From a virus, in IMG/VR virus record IMGVR_UViG_3300047284_000529, positions 1 to 45,814 of that record: a stretch of 45,814 bases of DNA; one strand, given 5' to 3'. The translations under genes were made by a program, and so were the position numbers. Positions 32,401 to 38,508 of this stretch are shown here, one piece after another; the first letter of the stretch is position 1; each line of letters starts with the position of its first letter. The notes under the pieces are model-generated. The model made no database searches, was not told the DNA's origin, and saw nothing but the letters and a program-made list of their open reading frames with translations.

Positions 32401-35400
32401 TGAAGCAATTTTTCTCTTTTCTTTAACATCACCATCATTGTTCATCTGGATGATCCACATATCATCGGGATTTAATGAATTAGTATCAGTATATCCTCCG
32501 ATATAGACATTTTTATCCTGATCCAGAACAACACTAGTTACATAGTCTCTTCTGGTTAATCCAGAAATACCAGCAATTTCTTTTTTCCAAACTATAGATC
32601 CAATTGGATTGTTAGCAAAATCTACTGTTGATTCATATTTTGCTACAAATACATCAGGATTATAGTTTAAATTAGTTACGTTTGGATAGGTTTCACCTAC
32701 AACATAAATCGTATCATTTTCTCCTGGATTAGTATCTACATATAATTTTTTAAAGAAGCACTTTTTGTTGCCAGATTCTGGAACAGCAGGTATTAATGTT
32801 CTCCACCAAATTAATTTTCCTTGATCGTCATATTTTGCTAGATAGCTAACAACATTACCATTAGTTTCATTAATGTTTCCACAAACATATAACTCACGGT
32901 TTAATGTGACTGTAGAATCAGCAACTTCAAATTTACTTCCATTGCTTTCTTTTAAGTCAGAGAAGAAATAACGAGCTTTTTTGTATACCTGAGGATGGGT
33001 AACTCTTATTTGTGGTGGATTTGTAGTGCTATAATTATTACCAGAATTGATAATATCAACAGTTCTAATATTACCAGTAGATTCTAAATTAATTTTAAAA
33101 TCTGCATCTTGACCTTGAAAAGTTATTAATTCATATACTGGTGGGATGTCATCAATATATCCAACACCTTCCTGGGTCACTTCAATTGTTTCGATGCCAG
33201 ATACAACTTTAACTTTGAATCTCTTGTCTGTTGCATCAAGCAATGGATATGTATCAACAATAACTTCATCACCAACTCTTAACTCATGCTCTCCTTCAGT
33301 TGTGATCGTTCCATATGGTTGATCATTTACTAAAGATTTGTTATACGAAACTACTTTATTACCAACAATAGACTCGATTTCTGCAGAAGCACCGAAACCT
33401 TGAGTATCTGTATTGTCGAAGAATAAAATATCACCAACTTGATATGATACCCCTGGATTTTCAATAACAAATCCATCAATTTTTGCATCTTCAAATTTAG
33501 TTGTAGTTTCTACTTCAATATCAACTTGAGATGCCAAGCTAACGGCTGGGAAATAATCAAAGATTTGTAACGTTTGCTCTTCGATTAATACTACAATATC
33601 ATCTTCTTCTACTGGAGAAATTACACCATCTCTGTTCAAATCTTCTAATTCTAGAATTATTGCATCTCCAGTTTCCAGTGTTAACCCATCTTGTGCTCTA
33701 TTTGGCTGTCTTTCAATATCAATGTCAACATTTTCATATGGATCTCTATATCTAACAACACCAGTTGGGATGTTTTCTTGGATTGCACTTTGGCTGAAAT
33801 TCCAATCATCTGGTAGTGAATTGTAGTTAGGACCTAAAATATATGGGAATACTGGTAGACCTGCTTCAGAAGCATCAATAGTAATGAAGTATGCATAAGT
33901 TCCTTCTGGATATTCTGGAGTTTTACAGAATCTTCCATTATATTGGTCTAAATCACCATATTGGAATCTAAATTCATAGTCATTAATAAATGTTCCAGCT
34001 GGATACTCACTTAATGAAGGACCATCAATTCTGGTTGGTTGTGGATTAGTATCAGGATCATATATTAAATTCTCCTTTATTGCATAAGAAGAATTCATCC
34101 TCTTTATGCCTTGAGTTGGTTCAGTAGGATTTAAATATGCATATGGGCCATATATTGGATTTCCATCAAATGCCCATCCGATAATTGGAGAATGCTTATA
34201 GTTACTAGATACTTCTTTGAATCTATTGGTTTGTTGATCTAAGAATACGTTATCACCAACAACATATCTCAGTTCCTTAGGATCGGAAATATGTGCATAT
34301 TCCCCGCCGTATTGATTATTATAACCAGAGAATACATATCCTCTTGCCTTATCATACTTACCATTTAATAAGTATTCTTGGTTTTTAATCCAGCTAAAAA
34401 TTTCAGCCTCAAAAGTAGCAGACTGACCAACAGCTTCTAACCTAATAGTAGTGTTCCCTTGAGTATATCCAATACCCTTATTAGTAATTTGAACACTGAT
34501 TACCTTTCCTTTATCTTCACCTACTGTTCCAATAATTGCCTTAGCCTGAGCACCAAAACCATCACCATTGATAATAACATTTGGTGGGCTAGTGTAACCT
34601 TGACCAGAATTGATAATAGCAATTGATACAATTCTGCCATTGATAATTACAGGTTGAGCTAGAGCATCTTCACCAGATGAAAGAATAATTGATGGTGGAG
34701 AAGTATATCCTTGACCTTCACTTAAAACTTCAATTGACTGAACGGGACCTCTTACTTGAGCAGTAACTTCAGCACCACTTCCACCACCACCAGTGATTGA
34801 AACTGTAGGTTGTGAAGTATATCCAGATCCAGGATTTTCTACTAATACTCTGCTAACTCTACCATTAGTAATTACTGCAGTAGCAGTAGCTCCAGCTCCA
34901 CCACCACCAACAATTGAGATAAGAGGGGAAGATGTATATCCAGAACCACCATTAACAACATCAAAGCTATACAGACTGCCGTTAATAGTAACACGAGCCG
35001 TAGCTCCAGATCCGCCACCACCTACAATACTTAGATTTGGAACAGTTCCTGCATCATAACCTTGACCTGGGTTAACAATAGAAACTGAGGTGATACCACC
35101 AAATAAGACCTTTTCATTTGCCTTATAAGACCAGACTGAAACGCCATTAATTAATGATGCAATTGGTCCTGGTAATATCTCTCTTCTATTAGATACTGTA
35201 AGAGGTTTTCTTGGGAATCTATATAATTTTCTTTGGTTACCAGGGATTAATGCCGACCCAACAAAAGGACCTACTTTATAATTAGGCAATCCAGAAGCTG
35301 CAATATAAACATACTCAGCATTGAAAAATGCATTTTGTATATTTGTTGTATAATCTGAGATGGTATTGTTTATTGATAAAACATCTGACTTACCACGATT

Positions 35401-38400
35401 TAAGTCAACAGAAACTAAAATATTTCCCTGAGGGGCAATGTTAGATGGTTGTGGGATTTGATAGCTAAAAGTAAATTCGTCAAGTCTTGAAGTAACAAAG
35501 AACGTTCCATTGTAAATTACAGGATTTGCACCATATATTGTTACACTATCTCCAACCAATAGACCATGAGGATTTGAACATACAACCGTTGCAGTTTGTT
35601 GATTTGTTCCAACATCAATACTACCAGGAGAGATGCTTACTACTCTAACTAATTTCTTAACATTATACAGCCAAGTTTGTAACCTTTCATCAGTCGCAGA
35701 TGATCCTAATTTTGATACAGTTAGTTTATCTCCAGGGAGATAATATGAACCAGTATCATCCAAAACTGTGGTATTTGCTTCAGCAATACCTAGGATACGC
35801 ATTTTAACTTCTGATGAAGTTCCTCTATTAACATAAACAAAAATATCAGAATAGATAGGAGTTCCTGGATCCCAATCTTCAACCAATCCATTCTCGGATC
35901 TGGTGCATTCAATAAATTGGTTTAATGTTTTTTCTTTATACTGAACTTCCTCTTCGTTATCTATTAAGATAGTTCCGTTTCTAGCTGGCCAGCCGATAGT
36001 AGAATCGACTGTAATTATTTGATCATCTACACTTAATGGCTCAACTAATGTAGTTTTATATGGAATGACAAAATTACCAACTAATGTCTCTTCTGAGATT
36101 GCTAATTCATAAATTGTAGAATTTTCTTGATTGATAGCAATTACGTTTTCTACCAATGCCGAAGCATCTTTTACATTCTGATCTACTTCACTATCATATT
36201 GAATCAATTGCGATTCTTTGATGTTTACGGGATCACCAGAAATTACTTCAACGCGAATGATGGTATCGATAGACCAAGTTGCAGCAGATGGTGAGATGAT
36301 TTCATCTCTAGGATATGCAACATCGGCATTCTCACCAAATAAGATTTTGAATATGAATTGAGTTGAAAGCTTGGTGCCCTTTGAAGTATAATATTGACGG
36401 ATATTCTTAATAATCTCTGCAGGATTAATAGAACTAATGTCAATATTTGAATTTGGAATATATTGATTTAAGAATTTCTTTAAAAGATGCTTTACAAATA
36501 ATGAGTCTAAATTAGTTACTGTTGATCCTTGAGGATGTGAGCTTTGGGTTAAGTCAGACTCTTTTTTGAATACCTGATGACCATTTAGGTCAAAGCTGGT
36601 TACACCACTTACTCCTCTCTTACATCCAACTAAAGCAGAAGGTTCGTAATTTTGACCATTTTCAATAATCTTAAAACCAGTAACCTCATTGAAACCAACT
36701 TCACATGAAGCCTTTGCTGCTGATGGAGATGCGATGAAAATGGAAGGTGGTTCAGTTTCACTATAACCACTACCAAAATCTAATACATTAATATCAGTAA
36801 TGCGACCATTAAAAATAGTAGCTGCAGCTTTAGCACCAGTTCCACCAATAGGATTGCCATTGGTATCTTTTCTGTTATCTACAATGTAAATTGATGGAAC
36901 ATCTTCGTATCCCTCTCCACCAGTTAATAACTCAATATCAGTAACGTTGCCATCAACAACTCTTACATCTAAAACCTGAGCCCCAACAGGATCAATAATA
37001 GATACTCTAGGAATAGAGGTATATCCTCTTCCACGATTGATTATATTGATAGAAACTACAGTTCCATCTGCACTAATTACAGCTTCAGCTAAAGCTCTTA
37101 TGCCACCTTCTGGTGCAGGATCAATATAAACTGCTGGTGGATTTTTATATCCAGAACCACCAGCAATTACTTGAATAGATCCAATATTAACTCTACCTAA
37201 AGAATCAATGGTCGGCTTTGATATTTTTGCACCACCAGGATTTCTAAAAGTTATAGCAGGGATAAAATCATATCCACTACCACTATCTTCTACATTTAGC
37301 GTAGAAATTTTTCCAGTAACATCATCAACTTCTAGTGAAATTCTAGCAGCAGTTCCATTAGGATTTGTTGGAGGTTCAACTACAACATATGGTGGGTTAT
37401 ATGAGTTATAACCAAAACCACCATCAATAAGTGCTACTGATTTTACTCCAGATACTAAAGAAGTTGCTGTCGCACCAAAACCACCGTTATTTGTTCTGGA
37501 AATTGTTACCTTAGGCGTAAAATTCAGATCATATCCAGAGCCACCATTCTTTACTATTAGTTTACCTAATCTGTGATCGGAAGTAATTTCTGCAATTGCT
37601 TCTGCGCCAGATCCAACAATTGGTGTTGCAAATTCTATAGTTCTGATATGAACTGTTTCTGTATTGTATACATTATTTTTGAAAATGATTAAATTCTCAA
37701 AAATGCTAAAATCTATGTAAGGTCTTTGTAATACACCATTTCTAATAACAATAGCAGAAATTTCTGAAATAATGCTATATGGTTGGGAATTTAACTTAGT
37801 AGAATAAAATTTAGTATTATTCTGAGTATTATTGTCTAATGTTCTAATAGTGGAATCAGAGAAACCAATTAAGTATATAATTTTGGTAGAACCTTCTGAG
37901 TCTGTTCCTACTCTTTCTCTAGGTGCAACTGCAAATCTAATTTTATCTCCTTCGAGGAAATAATCAACATTAGGAATTAATGTTTCACCATAGATTGTAA
38001 CAATAAGGTGCTCTTCACTTACTGGAGTTACTGGATTACCTAAGAGTCTAAGATCAAATAAATTTTTTGTTCCATCTAGTTGTAGGAAAATATTCTCTAG
38101 TTCTTGCTGTCTCTTTAAATATTCAGCAGAGCTAATTCCTGGCGTAATTACAACTTCAGGACCTTTTGAGATTCTATCATAATAGATAACTTCATCATCA
38201 ATTATGACAGTTCCATCAAATTCTAAAAATCCACTAACATTTTCTACTTGAATAACATCATCATAAACACCAACATCATTTAAAGTTGTTGTTGTTGCAT
38301 TTAGTGTTTTGAAGTCATAATTTTCGACATCAAGTAGGCTCAATAGGTTATTGAGTATATAAACGGGCTTACCTACTTTCTCTTGTGATTTGTAGTAATT

Positions 38401-38496
38401 TTTTAATAATTCTACAAACTGTCTATCTTCCTCTCTAATAAACTGAGGAATTTGTGACTCAACTCTATCGGAAATCTTAACACTATTTGTTAGCAT
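20431..38496 (-). CDS. Giant multidomain virion protein (6021 aa) at the gp7 position
   Basis: A single 18-kb frame encodes ~650 kDa. The N terminus (IPQFIREEDRQFVELLKNYY, then VYILNNLLSLLDVENYDF) looks like the start of large cyanophage baseplate proteins, and the slot after gp6 is that of gp7. In order I see: glycine-rich GxGY/GGGSGA repeats (~290-620 and ~1130-1350); a YHYH domain (~1390-1555, with FDGNPIYGPYAY and GDLDQYNGRFCKTPEYPEGT); an EF-hand-like loop (DLNRDGVISPVE, ~1618-1629); a propeller-like region of seven blade motifs (~1863-2479) with a LamG-like insert (~2220-2452); VNG-x2-Q-x-PG modules (~3610 and ~5585-5770); a second LamG-like domain (~4010-4180); five helical repeats (~4235-5058); and a C-terminal Ig-like domain (~5912-6005). 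It is probably an outer-baseplate fibre or adhesin. The gp7 link is positional, and I see no direct T4 gp7 similarity. Confidence 0.85.
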   Translation of the reverse strand: MLTNSVKISDRVESQIPQFIREEDRQFVELLKNYYKSQEKVGKPVYILNNLLSLLDVENYDFKTLNATTTTLNDVGVYDDVIQVENVSGFLEFDGTVIIDDEVIYYDRISKGPEVVITPGISSAEYLKRQQELENIFLQLDGTKNLFDLRLLGNPVTPVSEEHLIVTIYGETLIPNVDYFLEGDKIRFAVAPRERVGTDSEGSTKIIYLIGFSDSTIRTLDNNTQNNTKFYSTKLNSQPYSIISEISAIVIRNGVLQRPYIDFSIFENLIIFKNNVYNTETVHIRTIEFATPIVGSGAEAIAEITSDHRLGKLIVKNGGSGYDLNFTPKVTISRTNNGGFGATATSLVSGVKSVALIDGGFGYNSYNPPYVVVEPPTNPNGTAARISLEVDDVTGKISTLNVEDSGSGYDFIPAITFRNPGGAKISKPTIDSLGRVNIGSIQVIAGGSGYKNPPAVYIDPAPEGGIRALAEAVISADGTVVSINIINRGRGYTSIPRVSIIDPVGAQVLDVRVVDGNVTDIELLTGGEGYEDVPSIYIVDNRKDTNGNPIGGTGAKAAATIFNGRITDINVLDFGSGYSETEPPSIFIASPSAAKASCEVGFNEVTGFKIIENGQNYEPSALVGCKRGVSGVTSFDLNGHQVFKKESDLTQSSHPQGSTVTNLDSLFVKHLLKKFLNQYIPNSNIDISSINPAEIIKNIRQYYTSKGTKLSTQFIFKILFGENADVAYPRDEIISPSAATWSIDTIIRVEVISGDPVNIKESQLIQYDSEVDQNVKDASALVENVIAINQENSTIYELAISEETLVGNFVIPYKTTLVEPLSVDDQIITVDSTIGWPARNGTILIDNEEEVQYKEKTLNQFIECTRSENGLVEDWDPGTPIYSDIFVYVNRGTSSEVKMRILGIAEANTTVLDDTGSYYLPGDKLTVSKLGSSATDERLQTWLYNVKKLVRVVSISPGSIDVGTNQQTATVVCSNPHGLLVGDSVTIYGANPVIYNGTFFVTSRLDEFTFSYQIPQPSNIAPQGNILVSVDLNRGKSDVLSINNTISDYTTNIQNAFFNAEYVYIAASGLPNYKVGPFVGSALIPGNQRKLYRFPRKPLTVSNRREILPGPIASLINGVSVWSYKANEKVLFGGITSVSIVNPGQGYDAGTVPNLSIVGGGGSGATARVTINGSLYSFDVVNGGSGYTSSPLISIVGGGGAGATATAVITNGRVSRVLVENPGSGYTSQPTVSITGGGGSGAEVTAQVRGPVQSIEVLSEGQGYTSPPSIILSSGEDALAQPVIINGRIVSIAIINSGQGYTSPPNVIINGDGFGAQAKAIIGTVGEDKGKVISVQITNKGIGYTQGNTTIRLEAVGQSATFEAEIFSWIKNQEYLLNGKYDKARGYVFSGYNNQYGGEYAHISDPKELRYVVGDNVFLDQQTNRFKEVSSNYKHSPIIGWAFDGNPIYGPYAYLNPTEPTQGIKRMNSSYAIKENLIYDPDTNPQPTRIDGPSLSEYPAGTFINDYEFRFQYGDLDQYNGRFCKTPEYPEGTYAYFITIDASEAGLPVFPYILGPNYNSLPDDWNFSQSAIQENIPTGVVRYRDPYENVDIDIERQPNRAQDGLTLETGDAIILELEDLNRDGVISPVEEDDIVVLIEEQTLQIFDYFPAVSLASQVDIEVETTTKFEDAKIDGFVIENPGVSYQVGDILFFDNTDTQGFGASAEIESIVGNKVVSYNKSLVNDQPYGTITTEGEHELRVGDEVIVDTYPLLDATDKRFKVKVVSGIETIEVTQEGVGYIDDIPPVYELITFQGQDADFKINLESTGNIRTVDIINSGNNYSTTNPPQIRVTHPQVYKKARYFFSDLKESNGSKFEVADSTVTLNRELYVCGNINETNGNVVSYLAKYDDQGKLIWWRTLIPAVPESGNKKCFFKKLYVDTNPGENDTIYVVGETYPNVTNLNYNPDVFVAKYESTVDFANNPIGSIVWKKEIAGISGLTRRDYVTSVVLDQDKNVYIGGYTDTNSLNPDDMWIIQMNNDGDVKEKRKIASTSGSERLNDIIWLTDNELLFVGTSVTLGTLLLGKIFYDGANIEVEYMNSVAFNATVVNNPRIVKDEEGDYYVTFNAINSSTQKREKVVVFKFNPENPNTLIWSKSFTPSLAYNSIEHANIKTDIFGNIALVTSINYGVVDKQIAVTTIKYDGTILNQSTIKTPNFAGLIAKSHSVDNSGDIIITSEKEISKELAYYEFNDTANIATPTDSSKRSLGVTTWFNSSNVEYDSSFFKFGGKSVKTTAQNSLSLADINTAEIKEWTVEGFFQMESARHAINHKPEVISVGVSDVIKYKVVVDGDTTSANYGKIQLISANSADVNTVLVSSTSTSYWNTIGVNNFNLFTLEKTNPSLGNYVYRVYFNGSKVIEYTTTNSVNVNDVRFFGPATPTSANSWIGRADDLVVAPYAMYNESVAFTPRTSSFVLTTQKSNVIISKFDRQHTKVGTWVLTNSDLDIDTAIIENDTNALSVTNFSANIASYELGAGGLQSLDYNDVVSTAVPGIYSLSSEFEIFDSKTATIPSPLGKKLKLTPKVIEKFYIKDSTVSKIDNVRELTLNQNALFTKGSILEQYSIINGQKVVSVFGTIVDAPTVNDENQVTYRVGKVFPAGSTFDTVSTTKYLRSSANNVNEMSATFTVARTEELWSSSAVYSVGNRVFNDGKIYEAQSAGTGGTIPPTHTTGTVTDGVVTWAFVETANYFDIDLNDFTYPEGQSTTYADYTRFKPYSEGVYIVQILTVYSGSNFIPNDIVSIGNTITVDFAPNDDTEKVIRVSGLDKVKSISVRVLLEKDVKVIDSDRTDLLYISTNSRHNYEKNDILFVEGFSTAQFNGSFFVEEVFSSRDFTFKLRSIASQDPNYVQGVISSVNFYTKHPKLLFVRGHQYVFDLSDPSNFGFYLSFSQDNQYKLEYSFNNIIRSGIPGVSSSGNEPFVRFIVAGEVTNISYYFDPSRTEENSPIGANSFIDVIDTPYAGTFRITEVPSVFSFKFLLENEPEFSSAIVQDDSNGNPITKYSTTSPRAIGPINSIKLINGGGFYQKLPIVSDIASFRQIEKVVIVSGGSEYAPGVYYEVPILGDGEGALAKITVTNDPVLDTGVITEALVTNPGKGYTFASIDIDGIPGILGPSLSGSGAELNVVIPDEGSGASVFLTGKNIGKIKKLKNNEFGFGYSHDYTLKPEITFPINLQLFNTSILSQIKIIDPGSGYSSAPVVVIEGGGGSGAEAEAIVKNNRLSEILIKNPGSGYSSEPTVTLKSEFNYVVNVDLGYLQFNVPHGITTGSEVQLRAENIGSEIGILPQPSSAGLTALIAGQVYYAISGDENSLESDQLKIALTLADALSGNAITFLTQGSGRQVILTEVFGGKAEAIVETSRFLEGERVYQGDNVETASAFGYVSKNSGWQIGPKILKIENYTGDWKEGEKVTGIISRASGVIDNLSNARGVLNIDSITTTPGKFIDDIGKPSEIVQKIQDSFFYQNFSYIIKSSIPINNWKNTVLENNHPVGFKLFGQLEISGGKDISGRKVITDAVKQVNITNYANSNQITSFAAAQPIYTTYNNTEVLFRKKRLTSSEEILTSIVKKIDDISLDFDGARTSFPIYVEGEQVIANANQIMITLNGIIQAPGQAFVTDGANIIFTEPPKPPSKVVYRTARFNQLQIYRIELDNISGIFPELGAKVSGLTTESIATVIDSGTTTIDVVEIQGNFQTNEILLATAYGFQANIVSVTPVTSKTILETKETITNTKGDIAIVEESNLDDGVITNEIAISRTSGTAEFESGKFNIKLNDIIYSLSSKIAAKVTFIAPYRDPVTDGVVDTVEISSGSSFFGLIFQRLVSTTNPNIILDDISKTVINPTKLYDSEVLINDDFLDFEEARNIEVIYTGATGAFDEKETIKNTKVKYGSLTGNFLQGETIRSNKISYANKSAGLFAFGDTIKGITSGATASVIGVNTAFKWIYTKNISGSYTQDEYITNSLITNVGVTTSKNIAPSATGSFAFSAGAQYLSYPSSDRVAFGASSDFTIEFWYRTSRNNLTQTLIDTRTSGASDTALRIILDNADLKVYYSGILLIQLSSAVTINTWKHIALVRSSGVLKLYHNGTVAATTYTDTNNYSNKQIVIGAAFNGGNGLYGYMSNIQIKKGIADYNANFTPNTGYDNDDDALSFGLAANKPFILAEHEVYAQYSGRTASSTTIKSIDTQNSIILIEDVDLSRDNHRIAASVIEKNIDFIAEEVVGRLRNRYPGFTYPSYGSGLDYCIRDTKEFILPAIISDIKYGGNFNSIIAAKGYINRNNSVEYISNELLQSVYAWRETVKLCVELLEKADTDPLEGEYTNILRVPGILTTSISQTILDEIIALGDIIVDHLAPTGHRFRDAGDLIWLNRDFIADEVVGWLEDRYTVTVGSVNEDKLNMPGLPGKCARDIREYILPAIITDIITGGNSATNNAIDFYIDQDENVVLVEDELLAMSDALEFTKFLTLKAINNLLSAQGEVYPAGTPVTYQDDYYSAAYTIKQPYRDPTITVDPKGYDPSRSNYNLYIDAANALERNKKVIAEEAVLTMQNFTKYHTFEVPGGRVNCTDDVEDILDAMIHDLRFGGNSRTYEAASMYIDPEDNGLLYIESEAEATKQVFKLVRDIAAVTIRNGFGRDNIRGNENEPVETYMRNAVSDSHLDAAGIIEKNINFIANEAVYLGTQQYPGLVIPGGSQNCVDDVKDVLKALVFNLQYGGNNWVFYAANEYVNSSNNLQHITSQAAESIWIFNKARDLAISVMRNTTISVQGTHGITQTFYSPVPTLDTQNPTCQAVASSITSLMSVITDTINNPISITNGTIPFTLPTIWPVQYSSGSVERDVTVVYDTSAPSWGQVCADVISAVFTLSNILIETVENAENNVNYLTSITKTLPYSGNTEYQEYTCDNVRSAISILFDTMIETLVPAGRTEKNASRLIHNNDRYIREESYAQVLLNNPSYTGTVDFADEIIKSIRHDLVTGGNANTIKHINSWFDGEGNFIAFANINRTRLLAHLDSIETLTLSACNQTLPNPSPITFEPSWVFPDNFDINEKYPISMELLDIETLEFKLRSLFNLYDYSLRYSKLPLTNSVTFIASSDVASTGSTINRTHKFVIGDILEYIPLGESITSLVANDYFYVTNVTASSFTIKPEIKSQDRPFNIGNTNNASQQLRISRRTGIERVATYNGDRSKTPTPISGGFNPADVIYGTTSDAHSELIFVTYNKAKIVKLYSKFVISNVPENFGFANGETVVVQGSTTNRGVVYETNGSTYINLIDIVGTISVGNIIEGLETGTTATISSVSNNMLINPFMGEFVAGDVIFKEEDSVEATISNYMPSYGSIVSTVGGKLTLDVETVNGSWNVSEVVYGSITEKILVMYDNSSTELVLGDYINGTEIIKLSISNNVVDTGIAATYNPGDEVFLLQGAVKKNPGWKATVTKYDYRPLEGIHDLYIADVQYSAIDVSDEATIEDLLTPGVFVGKFAGSNFPVIYSLISGIDRTDAISYGKVVKIDKLGNNSTIWLQDVRGEFYDNMTVVGNNGWSAAVATAKDLMARVSRYFRGFDGSQTTFKLSIANGQPYFPDPAGHLLVFVNGILQPPGGNNAFTAFSDQIQFTEPPSANSEFIGFYVGKLRQLDDISFDFDSLRNSFNLKLNGVFYSLTLTDGVQSNTIRPENNIIVSVNGVLQEPGVGFELVGSRIIFAEVPRAGSTFVAFSYVGSDADVVSADIIPPVEAGDLLQIEGETGNRTVALIESSNSLTTFEYTGTVKGRNALAIAQITKGRIEEVILTSSGSGYEERPQVDIISSTGFNGRAKALVGVSRIDVKSSGIGYSLPVVSVETTVPDDFESPVGAPINNGFDLLAGEGIDEDGNPIIIDLGVINITSQPHNLTVSQGQIASFTVVATVDNTSTLSYQWQKKDYATTTWNNIPGANQATYTTSPTQQIDNEDEYRVVITAIGCIPVYSNSAILSVQTGATVLAAFSPVQIFNDE
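23320..25790 (-). repeat. Five degenerate helical repeats in the giant protein
   Basis: Five units of ~105-125 residues share a pattern of I..N..FIA.E.V, a cysteine-aspartate or aspartate step (YCIRDTKEF, KCARDIREY, NCTDDVEDIL, NCVDDVKDVL, DFADEIIKSI) and a GGN motif (SDIKYGGN, TDIITGGN, HDLRFGGN, FNLQYGGN, HDLVTGGN). A conserved helix follows. GGN positions are near 25605, 25115, 24645, 24255 and 23462. The larger spacing before unit five holds an inserted segment. The rest of the giant protein is mainly beta, so this predicted helical block stands out. I do not recognise the family. Confidence 0.8.
34440..35100 (-). repeat. Tandem GGGGSGA / GxGYTSPP beta repeats in the giant protein
   Basis: Seven or so units of about 35 residues follow the pattern V.NPG.GYTS.P.VSI.GGGGSGA.A.A.I.NG.V. 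A similar, more diverged array lies at about 36600-37640. The same unit occurs in the neighbouring 613-residue protein, in the gp8-like protein and in the right-edge protein. It looks like a building block for an extended beta structure. Confidence 0.8.
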
Positions 38497-38508
38497 CTTA
38501 TCTACTTA

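Noticed and set aside
36243-36443. Minus-strand frames nested in large genes (36243-36443, 43385-43612, 8552-8797, 6854-7096)
   Set aside because: Each is out of frame within a well-supported larger gene, lacks a ribosome site, and has biased Leu/Ile/His-rich composition.
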